Source: Marthasterias glacialis (lineage: Eukaryota; Echinodermata; Asteroidea; Forcipulatida; Asteriidae). From it: a stretch of DNA of 64,000 bases. The DNA lies in the NCBI GenBank assembly GCA_911728455.2, contig OU452226.1, positions 23,817,999-23,881,998 of the forward strand, written 5' to 3'. Both the position numbers and the translations under genes were made by a program. The notes under the pieces were generated by a model that searched no databases, had not been told where the DNA came from, and worked only from the letters and a program-made list of their open reading frames with translations. Shown here piece after piece: positions 12,280-24,859 of this stretch (the first letter of the stretch is position 1; every line of letters begins with the position of its first letter).

Positions 12280-14000
12280 ATGTAACTTGGTTTTGATCCA
12301 ATGTCCCAAGGTACATGCTCCATCCATTACGCCAATAATGTCCCCATGAAGGTTGAGAGATGAAGATTGGGAACTGTGGAGGTGTACGGAGGCGGCAGCT
12401 TTTTCCCGTAGTCATGCGTGCACATAGAGCTGGGGCATTTCGACGCTCATCGCACTGGGTGTGTATCCGAGATCAGTATGGCTCTACACTTGACTGTATG
12501 TGTTAACCCTCATTGAACCCATGGACGTGATTCTGTGAAACTTAAAACCCAGATTACATATCACGATGACCTCATCTGGCTCAGACAAAAATCAAGGGTT
12601 AACCACACTATCATCATTCAGGACTCTCATCCGCTGTTCAATCACAATATCATGCTTACAGGGTTGTCGCCAGCCGAGCTGAAATATCTTTTCATGGCTG
12701 GAAATCTATTCGCCTAAGGATGTCAAACATTCAGGCAAACTGTGGGCGACAATGACACCAACAGAAGAAAAACTTCTTAATGTTTGAACTTAAAAAATCA
12801 TCAAAATTCACAGGCACTAACAAATTACATTTGAGACAGTGTGGGCTCTTTCTCCTGGTAGAGAGTATACATATCCTCACCTCTTACTATCACAGACCTG
12901 CATGAGATTCTCAGCTTATTTTGCCCAACGATACCCAGTGGTCAAAAGATGGGGGAGATGAAATTTCCCACTCTTTTCAAACTCTATTCAACCCACACGT
13001 CGGCCCGATCAATATTCATAAAGAAAATTCTCACATGGTCATATCTTACTGGGGATCACTTCATTTAAGAGATCCGATGCAAACTGTTTACCATGGAGGA
13101 TCAACCTCTGCTTCTCAATGTCTTTGATCGATGATGCTCATGAGATTTGCAAAAAGTTAATCAGTTTTCTCGGAGATCAGCTTTTTTATCAAAGAGTTCT
13201 CCCTGCTGGCTGCATTTGCCCCCTTTTTTTACTCAATGTTTACGAGATCTCTTCTGATAAGTCAAACTCCAATAGATCTGAACTAGCCCTCATTTCCGTC
13301 TTGTTCCCCGAGTGCAAAAGCAATAACGCATACTGATTCTCGCAACATCAATACAAGGAGTTAGACTATGTTTGCCTCTCGAGCCTCCGTTTTGTTGCGT
13401 TATGAATCAAAGTAAAAAAAAAAAAATAAAAAATAAAAAAAATTCAAGATGGCTGCTCCATGTTAAGAGTCTATCGGGCACATTCACAGACAGGATGTAC
13501 GACGCCTTGGATGTGATTTACTGTAAACGACTTCACCCCCTGTTCCCCATCCCCAGCCTACTCGACTGAAATTCAAACAACTTTTGAACCCCTGAAGAGA
13601 CTTCTTCTCGGTGAAGGGGGACACATATTGTCAAACTAGAATGAGCCACAAAGGAGGCCTGCTGACACTGTGATTGATATCCATGGCGGACATGAATATG
13701 TGCATGTTCGATGAGTAACTTCATCTTAGTCTCAATCCCTCACGCTGAGCAGCGGAGAATTCCCCCGGCTTTCGGCTAACCTCCTCCCTCTATGGAGCGC
13801 CTTTACCTATTCTTGAGGTATTACGGTCCCCAATCACACCAGATCATCAATGCAGCGAGCCCAGGGTTTAATACCCCATACGTGACTCCATAAATGAAAC
13901 AGATCATGCGATTCCCAGGACAGGCTTAGCGACAATGCCGGCCACATCTGCGGGGATGCCATATTGATTGAGAACAAAATGGGTTTCTTTTCTTTCGGAC
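12280..14000. promoter_or_regulatory. Repeat-poor 1.7-kb block, possible regulatory DNA
   Basis: Largely free of simple repeats and recognisable transposons, with balanced base composition and many TCF-like (ATCAAAG near 13188), TAAT and GATA cores. Only short overlapping open frames are present (for example 12535-12717 and 12921-13127), none bounded by good splice sites. It stands out as the longest unique stretch in the left half, which is the profile of conserved non-coding sequence near developmental genes. Function is inferred only from appearance. Confidence 0.22.
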
Positions 14001-15034
14001 CTTAGGTCCTGCTCAATGTCCTCCCTCTTCTTCTCTTCTGCAATCTTTAAAAAAAAAAAAATCAGGAGTTCCGTAAAATTGTTTGGTTTCATTTTACAGA
14101 CTGAAAGAATGGCTAAATATTGTTTGTACCACAGTTCAAGAAATCTCATCTTACAGTTACTATCTGAAAAATCACCCTCTGTTAAAATTAACAACTTGCA
14201 GTAAACAGTTTTCAGTTTAAAGCAGCATTAAAATCAGCCTCTGTTTGCGCTTGATAATTTCTCTTCAGAGTTGGACATGCTTTTGTGTTTTCAGTGTAAA
14301 AGGAAATGCAATTACCAAAGCCCCTATGAATTGAAGTCATCAGATTAAATTTCTGTAGGATTTATTTTTTTTTTTCATTTATTTTATCTGTCACCATTAT
14401 TTAATAACCTTTTAAGTGGTGAGTTTTCTTCATGGATTTATAATGGAAGAACGGACATGTATCTCTTCACAAAATCATCAATAATGACATTTCAGTGGCG
14501 AGGTACAAACGGATGAATGAAGTCGTGGAAAAATGCAGTCAATCCACTGATCTAACAAAATAATGACTAGAATAGTCCCTTAAATAACTACTGTCAAGAC
14601 TGCGGACTCAATCATTGGTCACGCACGCCAAACTGCTTCAATCTCTGGGTGTGTTCATCATCTACCCTTGTACGAGAACCTTCAAAAACCAAAATTCATC
14701 TGATCAAGCCTTATTCTGTCCAAAAAGAAATCGTTTCAGTCGTCAATGAACCAGCCACACAGTACTGTTTATTTAGCTGGTACCCTGCTAAGTGCAACTT
14801 TTTAGGGTGGTCGGCAAAAATTTGTGCGCTGATGTTATATAGAACGTGGGGTCTTTGGTGTATAATACACCGTGTGTACAATGCACTTCTTACAGTGATG
14901 CTATCACATGTTCCAACTTCCTCCCTTCAACTCATCTCCAAAAACCGCTCCCGCTAATTCTTCTAAACTCATTCAGGCAACCGAGACATCCACCGCCGAA
15001 ATTAAATTTCCAAACGTGGCCATCCATTTTTTTC

Positions 15035-15064
15035 CCCCTCTCTCTCTCTCTCTCTCTCTCTCTC
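15035..15064. repeat. (CT)n microsatellite
   Basis: About twelve CT units in an otherwise mixed region. Repeated-residue frames across it are artefacts of the dinucleotide repeat. Confidence 0.9.
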
Positions 15065-16831
15065 CGTCGTCGTCTTCTTGGATGCTGTCTTCTTCTTCTC
15101 TCGGGCTTTTTGCTCTCTCCCCGCAGGGCATGGACAGGGAATCCAATCAGTTAGCGATGGGGGAAAACAAGAGTGACGGAACAATTTGCAGTGTGTGGAC
15201 ATGTGTGCGGAATTGGAGAATCATTGTGGCGTAAATTGCACGCCGCGGCGGAAAATGCGACAGCCCTGACTGCCTCTCCCAAATGGATTACATGTATAAT
15301 GTAAGGATTTATTAATAATGTGTGCTATCACACCAGACAAGGTGGTGCGCGGGACACAATCTTGTTTGGGTGCTTTATTAAATGACAGAAAGGTCACACG
15401 GAAATAACGACGGGGTCAGTTTTGACGGGATTTCATTTTATGCTTAGGGGAAAGAATGCTCGGGGCATTCAAACACACACACACACACAAAAAAAACACC
15501 TAATCGGATAATTTGCGAATAAACAAGCTGAGGAAAGTTGTTATAACAAGGCAAAATAATAACATGAAAATTAATTAGAATGCCTATAAAAAATCAATCG
15601 GAAGTTGCCCGCAAGGGGTACAGATTTTGCCAGATGACATGATACATGCATGACAATGAAAAATCAAAACACATCACACAAAGACACAATTTAGGGGGAA
15701 AAACCTCACCCAAATCTGTAACTATTCAAAACTAATCATGTAGATAACATGGTGTCATCTTTCAAAAAGGTCAGCATAATGGATGTTAAGGTTTGTGACG
15801 AAAATTGTGGTTAAATTTGACATGTATAAGTTTCCTGATATTGGAAATGCTTGAATACCCTCATTATTTCCACAATGATTTTTGTTTTCTGTAGTTTTTG
15901 TTATTATTTATTTACTTTGGGTTATGTTTTTTCACAAAGATTTTGGCTACATGATGGAAAAATTTTCTCAATTTATAGGCCTTGTCTACCAAAATTCTCC
16001 AAATCAAGTTTCCTTTGAAATGTAATTTTTATACAAAAGGAAACTTAGATTTTGATGTTATAATCAATCTCACGTGTTGCTGACAAAATGGGTGTGCCTT
16101 TTTTTCCTTCTTCCTCCCCCCTTTTTCTTTCTGAAACAGGGGATGGATAAACAGCAGAAACAACAATTTTTATACATCTGGATGCAGAGATCATTCTGGC
16201 ATTTTCCCTTTTCATCAGAATGGGTTTACTATAAAGTATGTTCAATATTCTTGGAGTACCAGACTACTTTAACTCGAACTCAACCTCATCCCTGATGGTT
16301 GACCATGATGTCAGCAAAAACGCTAAGATATAAAACCATCCCAGAAGACCAGTCCATTTCAACCCCGCCCACCATCCTGTTGGTAAGTGTGACGCAATTC
16401 CACTGTAAACCACGCCCCCTTCACTCAAACTGGATTCAACCGATTGCGAGCAGCCCATAGGAATTCCAAAGAGCTAGTTTTTGCATGAGGGTTTATGTAA
16501 GTAAAGTTTAATAATTGGACTTGGCTTTTACGTATGTTCTTCAGAGACTCCAGTTCTTCTCATAGTTATAAGTTTGTGTCAAAAGAAACGCCTTTGAACC
16601 ATGAAATGTGTGATTTGGGGTCAAACTACACACAAACGTATGTCAGCTTTTGAACTGGAAGTAGCCATCACTTTGGGCGTGCAGCAGATGCGTGCGCGTC
16701 TGACGCAGTGACTTACCCACAGGATAGCCACGGATTGTCGACATAATTATGTGGGTAGCGTTAACGCCACATGCATCTTGCTCAGCCCCCGTGCCACGCT
16801 GAATAGAAATGACACAATGGCCTAGAGTTGT

Positions 16832-17053
16832 TTACATTTTGTACTGGGATTTTAATGTCTGACTTTTGGGCGCATGTTCGCGGTTGTGATGGGTCAATAC
16901 ATTGTATAATGTATCGGTCTATAGTAATACAAGATTAAACCTACCTCTCAATGGGCTGATCCCTGAAGCTCCGCCCCTTTATGCATTGACCACTCAAAAC
17001 TGTGACCACGAGCCCCAAAGTCGGACACATTAAAATCCCATTACAAAATGTAG
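16832..17053. repeat. Fold-back element with about 75-bp arms
   Basis: The left arm starts TTTACATTTTGTACTGGGAT and continues TTTTAATGTCTGACTTTTGG. The right arm (about 16978-17053) is its approximate reverse complement, containing CAAAGTCGGACACATTAAAA and TCCCATTACAAAATGTA. Arms agree over most of 75 bp with scattered mismatches, around a central spacer of about 70 bp. No open frame. Best read as a MITE. Confidence 0.7.
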
Positions 17054-17088
17054 TCATGTTTTGCCCCATTTGAACGGGAGACTTGTAC

Positions 17089-17186
17089 GGTCCTTTTTCA
17101 CCGTTCTCACCAGTAGTATGTATGCTCAGAACTACACGCATGATACTGAGCATGTGTGCGCATGCCATGAACTGTCAAAAAGGACC
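17089..17186. repeat. 98-nt imperfect hairpin
   Basis: A compact inverted repeat: GGTCCTTTTT at the left end pairs with AAAAAGGACC at the right end, and GTATGTATGCTCAG pairs with CTGAGCATGTGTGC near the loop. Partial pairing (GTTC with GAAC) lies between them. It lies about 35 bp beyond another fold-back element, so a small MITE is the simplest explanation. The size is also compatible with a microRNA precursor. Confidence 0.6.
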
Positions 17187-17427
17187 ATTTTTGTCGGCTG
17201 CCGCCAGCATCCCTAAAAATCTCCCACTGCTGTGTCTTGTCTTTTTGAGCTATCCACGTTGGCACGATTGACAGACAGTTGCTTATGGTGGGCGGGGCCT
17301 GATGGATTTTAAGTCAACCGATTTCGGGACAATGGACTCTCCGGGGTTAACTGTAGAGGGCGCACTGTATTAAGAATCACTCGTAATGTCCCTGATTGGG
17401 ACATCGTGAGGAGGCAACAATACTTAC

Positions 17428-17463
17428 CATGTAACCACTCCCCGATCTGGAATGAGAACTCAC
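17428..17463 (-). CDS. Candidate 36-nt exon with recursive-splice junction
   Basis: On the minus strand a branch-point-like TTCTAAT and a long pyrimidine tract (TCATTTTCCCTTCTTTGTG then GT repeats) end at GCTGTAG (AG at 17465-17464). The next bases are GTGAGTTC, themselves a donor-like string. After 36 nt comes a strong GTAAGTAT donor at 17427-17420. In phase 0 the exon reads VSSHSRSGSGYM. In phase 1 it reads EFSFQIGEWLH with split end codons. An acceptor immediately followed by GTRAGT plus a second downstream donor is the known structure of recursive-splicing exons in very long introns. Phase 0 would join the candidates at 24860-24964 and 3206-3232. The family is not recognised. Confidence 0.42.
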
Positions 17464-18316
17464 CTACAGCACACACACAAAGAAGGGAAAATGAGAAAAT
17501 GACAAATTAGAAGTCCACTCAGAAAATCTTTGAAGAGGGCAAACTATGATACTCTTTAACGAATCGGGATGGTTAACGAGGCATCATCAGTCATGTAGTA
17601 GCCTCTACTAGAATTTCAAGGTGTACACTGTACAAGAATTATTAATCATAATAAATAGAAGTAATAATGAACACGAACTGGCATTTCCACTAAATCCCAT
17701 TTAAGGAGCATTAATTTGCGGTGAGGCCCTGGAAGATTTACTGATTAAAAGCATATTGAACCGTAGAGCAGGACAAATTACAGTAGCTATGTTTTTTTTT
17801 TTCTTCCCTTGCTCTGAGAGAGTTTGCCTTACTTTTGAGTACACGAGAAAACCAAGGGAAACTGCCATCTCAGGGCATAGTTCCCAACAGACGCCACCAT
17901 TACGGGCAAGTTGCATTTTGGCTTGCAGGCGCGTCAAGCGTTCACATTATTAACGCAGCCGCGTTGCGCTGTTCACTAACCAATCGTGCATTGAGTTTTG
18001 TGAAATTTGTGCTTGCTGCCCACCATTCTTACGCGAAACGCTTGACTGTGTGTTCCAAATTGCCCACAAAGATGGCCATGATTTTTGTCATATTGGGAAC
18101 TATCTTAGTATGTCTGTGGGACTATTGTACATTCTTAAAGGGTTTTTACAACTGTTGTTGCTGTTTTTTTTTTTTTAGGTATTTGTTTATTTGGGGGCTT
18201 CAGCCCTGTAGCCCACATGCCTTTTGTTTTCTCTCTTTTCACTTCTTTCCACTTGACTGCTTTTGTTACTCCAGTATACTTGTGTGTGTGTGTGTGTTGT
18301 GTTTGTTGCCATTTAG

Positions 18317-18362
18317 CCTTTGAGACAGACTCTGCTAGGGTCGAAACGTGAGGCCATTCAAA
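18317..18362 (+). repeat. Dispersed 45-bp repeat, copy 1
   Basis: TTAGCCTTTGAGACAGACTC continuing with TGCTAGGGTCGAAACGTGAGGCCATT recurs at 54293-54340 with few changes. Such GGGTCGAAACGT-type tails are common at ends of dispersed elements in invertebrates, but I cannot assign a class. A (GT)n run lies just upstream (about 18282-18298). Confidence 0.6.
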
Positions 18363-19066
18363 CCAAACTGACCTTTTGTTTTCGATGCAATTTAATTTAA
18401 TACTTGAGACTTGTGAGCGGTTAATCTGCGGAACTACAGTCTTAAACAACACAAACAATACGCCAAATGAAAGTCGATGTTCTAACTTGGATACAAACAA
18501 CATGACGTCACCATTGCGCCCCGATAACCTGCTTTTTTTTTTAAAGTGATTTTAATTTGTATTTGCTTTTTGAAGACTATATTCATTCAAAATGTTGTTG
18601 TGAAACTAAACCGCAAACTTTGTGGAACAGATCGATCTGTTGGTTTGCTTTCTTGTTTTGTACATTTTTCCCTCAAGGGAACTCATTATCTCACAAGGAG
18701 ATATAAACAACAAATCTCATTTACATAAATATTAGTTGCAGTAATCAAAAACGCTCAAATTCTCAAGATCTTAGTGCAGTTATTTTGTGCAGTTATACAT
18801 TTCTCAAGCTCTTGCCAAATCAATGTCATATCTTGATGCAGTGACGTTATTAAGGCAAGCACTGCTGTCTTACTCAGCAAGGATGCGTCAACATTTCTGG
18901 AAAATTCAAAAACAGGTTGTCTCAATCGTTCAGTTCTGAAAATGTTGGATGACAGACTAAGCAGTGGATCAGAACTACGAGAAAGGTGTGCAAAAGATGC
19001 GCAGCCCCTCTGGCTAAAACGATACAGTCTTGGACAACAATTTCCTCCACGGGCTCCACTATACAA

Positions 19067-19210
19067 ATGTTGCACGCTGTGATGGGGGGTCCATGGTGTT
19101 TTGTACACCCGAGGGGGGTAGATGGCACCCAAGGCAAAGCAAACGGTGGGTGCCAATTTGCTCTCCAGGGTTACAGCACCCATGGACCCCATCACACAAC
19201 GTGCAACAAT
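19067..19210. repeat. 144-bp hairpin element
   Basis: The left arm AATGTTGCACGCTGTGATGG continues into GGGGTCCATGG. The right arm has CCATGGACCCCATCACACAA followed by CGTGCAACAAT, its near complement. A second inner pair (ATGGCACCCA with TGGGTGCCAA) extends the stem. It overlaps a 184-codon minus-strand frame (18755-19309) that I regard as incidental. Confidence 0.65.
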
Positions 19211-19815
19211 TGTTTTGTTATACCATGGGCATGGACTGCGGGAGGGGGAAACAAACACAAAGTGAAATGAATTATGTTTCTCCATTAATTCATTGTTGAA
19301 ACATTGCATTTCGTTCTTAAATTGAACAAATTCAAACGCATTAACAGGAAATTACATACAACCTCATACCCGGGGCTATTTCTGATATTGTACAAAGAGG
19401 TGGAAACAACTAACAGTGGGCACCATCAAAAAAATGTAGGTACGTCACATATGTGCCCCTCCTGAGTGTACGCGCCATGTACATGCGTCGTTGCAGCACA
19501 TCACGAGATTGGTTCTCGACCAATACAAATTCACAATCCATTGCCGTGGAATAACAAACAAACTTGTTTCAGCGGTTTGGGGAGGGTGTAGATACTCCTG
19601 GAGAAAGTGCTTCTGCCTCCTTGAGACATCATACCATCCGAACCATTCAGATGAGTTGACTGACGGTGGTTCACAGGGGTGAGGCACCTAAACCACCCTG
19701 GTTGGGATATTCTTCTACCCTGATCAGTACCCCATTCTCCCAATAAGGATATCAATGGTACCCAATCTGAAAACTCTAGTTCATACTTTGTACCACGTTA
19801 TAACCGAGGCTGACA

Positions 19816-19818
<3 letters not shown>

Positions 19819-19846
<28 letters not shown>
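19819..19846. repeat. (CA)n microsatellite
   Basis: About fourteen CA units. A shorter CA run is present near 15474-15488. Confidence 0.95.
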
Positions 19847-19847
<1 letters not shown>

Positions 19848-19922
19848 TTTCTCAATGGACTCATGAAGTATTCATATTTCCTTTTACCGACAGCAAACTA
19901 CCTTCAACCCTTCACGATAATT

Positions 19923-20507
19923 TCAATGTGAGCAAAAACTCCCCCCTCTCATTGACGTTTCAGCTAGAAACACGCGATACACTACATTCACGTCTGATAC
20001 CTTCCACCATTGTCTTTGTTTCCTCTCTCCGTCACACGTACATGTAACAATAGCCCATCCAAACCAAGTGGGGTTTACATGGCAAACCAACCCACAAATG
20101 CATATAGCACTATGACTCAGCCACAAAACCCAGCCCCCCCAGTCAGAAGACTGAGAAAGAAAAGAAAAGAAAAGTGCGCTGCGATATCCTAGGCACATTA
20201 GATAATCAACGTGGGACATATCCCCTTCAAGTCCACAGCTCCAAATGCACATAACTGGAGGCAGTGTTTGCCAGCTCATCCGATCCTTAAAAGCTTTTTC
20301 AACGCTTGTATGGATTTTGCCCCCGTGCGCTCCCGTGAGGGACTGCCACCTTATAGCCCGGCGTCCGGATCGGCAAGCCAGGCCAGGGGAATTGCGCTCA
20401 ATAACATTTCCATTGTATAGGCCTATCCTTTTCAGTGTCTCTGTTCTTTTTAACTGAAGGAGAGAGGAAACATCTTCTAGAATCACCCAAGGGTCTGGCA
20501 AAGTCAA
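19923..20507 (-). other. Longest open frame in window, 194 codons, probably not a gene
   Basis: An uninterrupted minus-strand frame starting MTLPDPWVILEDVSS. It includes a near-perfect acceptor-like pyrimidine tract ending TTTCTTTCTCAG at about 20157-20168, but I see no strong donor to close an exon. The predicted protein is rich in Trp and Cys without recognisable motifs. Two plus-strand frames (20211-20420 and 20245-20457) are open over the same DNA, which points to locally GC-richer, stop-poor DNA rather than coding selection. Confidence 0.12.
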
Positions 20508-20509
20508 AC

Positions 20510-21780
20510 TAAAATTGTTTTCTGCTTCTTGGCTGTAAACAGTTCGCCTTCACAGCATTGGAGCTGTGTATAAGGCTGGCGTTCCCGCCTGTATCGCATT
20601 GCAAAGTCTGTAATATGCACACGTTGTCATTCATCCACCAACAATATTATTCTTCTGAAGATTTCTGTGTAAGTGAAAACAAAATTCATTATTAAAATCC
20701 ACTCCGGAGTCTTTGTCCAGAACAATGAAAATTTTGCATTTGTTCGCACTTTTCTGAAAAATGCCCGAGGCATATTTTGAGAAATCACAATGAAAACGCA
20801 ACACATGTTGTTTGCAAAATCAATCAAGATACACATTGTGGAAATAGGGTAGACTGCTGGCTTTGTCCTGTAGAATCTGTGTCATACAATCAACTCAGTT
20901 CCCTGCGTTTTATAGCCCACTGACGTTATTGAAAAAAATAAAAACCCCAATATAATTTCAACGTTGAACTTTACCAACGACAAAATGACTTAGCCTCCCC
21001 ACTCTTCCACACCCCTCTAAAGAAATTGAAGTGCTGTCATTCTTCAGAAGGAAAGAGAAATAATCTTGCTTCTGGATTGAAAAAAAAAAAAAGACTAGAT
21101 TTTGTCCAATTCATTTTAGTTCAATATTTCTTGCAAGAAGTCTTAATGTATGTTTGATAATCACTTATAAACCGCACACAACCTGGGCGCAATTTGATGG
21201 CCCTGCTTACCGTGAAATTCTGCGCTTACGCCCTGCTGCGGCCCATAGATGTACGCGCTTTACAGCACGGCGCCGTAAGCATAGAATTCTTAGTTGAGCA
21301 GCCAGCACTATGACAAAGTTATAGTTCGTTGCTCAATGTATCAAAGTACACTATTGACATAGTTTTGTCAACCAAACAACACCCTCTACAACGTTGACAT
21401 TAAAAACAGGATTACTGAAAATCATGATTCCAATCATGCTTGCTACACCAAACTCAAAATCACGACTCATTGTCTTTGATCCAAGTAAACAAAGACGACA
21501 CCCGTTTGAAATAAACGATCCTCATTACAGCCGTAATATCAACGTCAAGACGACGGCTCTACCCCGCACCCTTCCCCGGTTGAAAGCACTAAATAAGCCA
21601 AGCATATGGTCGATGGTCTGATGAGACAAGAAAAAGCTATCATCAGTACTTGTCAAGCAGAGCTGCGAGTCAACACATAGTTCCGGGAAGATCTCGCCGA
21701 GTAAACACGACAATGTTATCGCAGTACTTTGGGGTTTCTTAAGAAAAGACGAAAAAAAATATAAAATAGATCCATCCAGC
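20510..21780. other. Non-coding stretch, no gene seen
   Basis: AT-rich with one A run (21080). Near 21190-21290 an imperfect inverted repeat pairs GCTTACCGTGAAATTCTGCG with CGCCGTAAGCATAGAATTC, suggesting another small fold-back element of about 100 bp. Nothing else is recognisable. Confidence 0.4.
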
Positions 21781-23155
21781 CAGAGTGGCCAGGCATGAGA
21801 TGGCGCAGCCCATCCATGGGAGGAATTAATGAACTGGCATGCATGGCTTGATGCCTACGGTAAATTCAAACATGCCCGACAATGACTTAATGGCCACTGC
21901 CACTTGTAGTTTCTCTCTTTCTACTGGTCACATCATTCTCAATCAACCACCCCCCCCCCCTTCGGTTGGGCACATTAAATAACCGTATAATCACTGGTCG
22001 TTCAATGAAGCTTACACCATGCAACACTGCGCTAAGTGCTTTTGATTCGGTGAGGTTGCGGCCCCCAGTGAGAGGTGAGTCTGCAACTCAAGGGTTGGTG
22101 CTAAGCTGTTTTTCAAAATGTTTGCAAACATCACGGGGGGTGAGTGGGTGAATCAGTTTGGCAGAGTGGCTGCCCTGATGGCAAGCTGCCATGTAAATAG
22201 TGCGTTGGTATGCTTGCAAGAGACAAGGGCCTCATCATGCTTGTAGCACGCACACTCTGGACACGATGTTGACCTCGCTTACGTCAGCTTGACGCTGTGT
22301 CAAGTTTGACTGCTGACACTTGATCTAACAGGAGGCGTCAAATTTTGGAAAAGGTACGGCGTTTGAACCTAAGCAGCTGCCGTTACACTCTTGAGCTTGG
22401 ACTTGCTTATCATAATTTTTGCTGAATTTCGGTGAAAATGCTCTCTATATATACAGCCTTTAATATAGACATTTATCATATTTGTTTAGTTTCCAGTACT
22501 TTAATGACAATATGGAATGCTGATTCTCACTAAACCCAAAAGGTGTCTGACTATTGTACCCTCTCAACCTCAATTTGGTGACACCGATCTGAATGACTGA
22601 ACGAGACGATGACTGCATCAGGACAAATACATCGCATTCAGAATTCAACCAGTTGAAACATTTTGCCAAGGACAAAGGTTGATCATCCAAAACTTTATTG
22701 GCAGACTAAACATTTTGCTTTCAAGAAATTAAAATTTGTTCTTGCATCATTTTCCTTCTCCACATCTACATGAACATTTTATAGGTTTTTATTAAAATAT
22801 TTTCCTTTTAGGGATTATTTTCTCATTCGTGTGCATTTTAGTGTATAGTTAATTGTTTGTGGAAAGAAACAAAATAAAAAATGTAAAAAAAAATTTAAAA
22901 AACACGTACGATTTGTTAAAACATTTTTTTTTCTCAAAAAGGTCACTGGATTTCCGGAGTCAAACTTTTCATAAATTTTCACAAAAACGGTTTTCAACAA
23001 AGTCCAGAATCTCCTTTCAGTAATCCAGTTATGACTACTACAAAAGACTCATTAATAAGCTCATGTTATTGACTATAGTAGCCCACTTCTCTTTTGAAAA
23101 TAAATAAATTAACAAAAAAATAAAAAAAATATATTTATTTTATTTTAATTTTAAT
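21780..23155. other. Non-coding stretch, unique left end, AT-rich right end
   Basis: From 21780 to 21945 the sequence is repeat-poor and of balanced composition. It is followed by an 11-base C run (21950-21960). From 22440 onward it becomes strongly AT-rich with A and T runs near 22880-22935 and 23100-23150. No supported exon. Confidence 0.35.
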
Positions 23156-23297
23156 CAGCCTTGTTGCTACTGCCATCAGCATTCAGAGCACCATCACGCC
23201 ACAGCGGCCATCTTGTTTTTTTAAGATGGACACAACTAAAATTAGGACAGAGGAAGAAAAAAAAAACAAAAAAAAAGATGGCCTCCTTATTTTATTG

Positions 23298-23445
23298 CTC
23301 ACCATGCTGGAGTTCGTACACGCGCATGTCACGCACACACGCTATTAGAACTGCACAAACATATGCTACAAAACGCAATGCTGGATGGCCCTACGCGTAG
23401 GTACACGTATCGTGCATGTGCAAAAGTACTCCAGCATGGCGGACC
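23298..23445. repeat. Fold-back element, about 150 bp
   Basis: TCACCATGCTGGAGTTCGTA on the left pairs with the complement of AAGTACTCCAGCATGGCGGA on the right. The inner CGCGCATG pairs with CATGTGC. The flanking region carries CGGCCATCTTG and GATGGCCTCC, similar to YY1-type ATGGC boxes. No coding capacity. Confidence 0.55.
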
Positions 23446-24859
23446 TCCAGTGTTGTTATAGAAATGTGATGTCAGTGAGAAAGGTCTCTTGCCCCCCTTT
23501 TTGTACCACATGCAAATAATCGCTACATCATATAATACATGTAAAGGATACCTTACATAAATTGCCATTGTATGATTTGGTCTTTTGCAGACACAATTCA
23601 AAAGAAGATAGAAGGCGGGGGGGGGGGGGGGGGGAGAAAAAAAAACGCACATTGATAAAATGTTCCTTCAAATTTTCCCCAGTTTTGTTGAAGGTGTTTA
23701 ATAACCACAGTATGTTATGACCCAGTATAGTCACTTGGTTAGGCCTTATAGCTCTTTGGTTAGACAAGGCCACTTTCATTTCATTTAATCATTGCCAATT
23801 GAGCTTTAATATCGTGCCATTTATCATAAATTACGGCTAGTTTGACGATCTACCCGTGGCAGCCATTTTAGATTGCAATTTCTTTGTCGCTCTTTTCCTG
23901 TTCCCTTCTCGACGTCAGAGAGCTCATTGATTCAACATCTTTATCTGGTACGGAGGATCCCTTTAATGGATTCTGAAGAGCAAATTCCATTTTGCGGAAA
24001 CTAAATTTAAAGAATGAAAAGCTTGCGATAATTCTCTATTAGTCCGACTCTGGTTCCAGACTCATTTGTCCACCAATTTCTTTCATGTTGTTTTTGATCA
24101 CGACATACAGTAAAAGCAATCAAATATCTGCTGTACATAAGGGAGTCCATTGAGAAAACAAGGCAGTATACAGACAGAAAGTGAAGTGTGTTGTTACAAA
24201 ACTCCACTTGCACAAAGGGGACTCCAAAAAAAAAAAAAAAAAAAGTCAGCACATTGCAATGTTTGTGAGATCCAGTATTAATTTATGGCATTGTAAATCA
24301 TGAAGCGCTGCGGTACCACGCTAGCATAATAAAACTTTAAATGACCTGTAACGATGTAATTATGACAGGACACACAATTAACGGATACCATTTTGCATCC
24401 ATCACTTAGCAGTTTTTTTCCAGTGCTTGAGTTTTGTTTAAGTACCTGAAACCACCAAAAAGTGTTTCAACATGTGGATGGCATGTTGGCTGACACTTAA
24501 AATAATTTGAGTCGATTAGAATAAGCAATTTTTGAGGTACTCTCAAATTTTATTCACGAAATTTGATTCCCGCGTCAACAAGTTGTGACAAAAACCTGTC
24601 ACAAGAATTACTAGAGACTTGGCCTTTACCAGAAGCAAACAACAAATGCTCCTTTAAGTAGTACAAACAGCTGGGAAATAATCGTAAATCATCCAAAAAA
24701 AAATTCCTAGCTCAGACGAAAATGTTAAACTTGAGTTAAGTTTTAATAACCAACTTTACAACTTCCTGTCAAGTGTCTTCTTGATGAGTTTCGCTTTAGA
24801 TAAGCACAATCTATCGACCCAAACAGCGTTTACTGAACAAGAGGATTCATTCAACTTAC

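Noticed and set aside
16139..16234. Plus-strand exon-like segment: good pyrimidine tract, 32 open codons, GTATGT donor
   Set aside because: The peptide is an aromatic-rich string without motif and the donor is weak. It is on the opposite strand to the better candidates. It is useful as a measure of the false-positive rate of such calls.
17415..17430. Plus-strand ATACTTACC resembling the U1 snRNA 5' end
   Set aside because: Similarity stops after nine bases. It is better explained as the complement of a splice donor.
18755..19309. 184-codon minus-strand open frame
   Set aside because: It overlaps the hairpin element at 19067-19210, has plus-strand frames open over the same DNA and shows no known motif. 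Possible internal splice-like sites give frames with stops.
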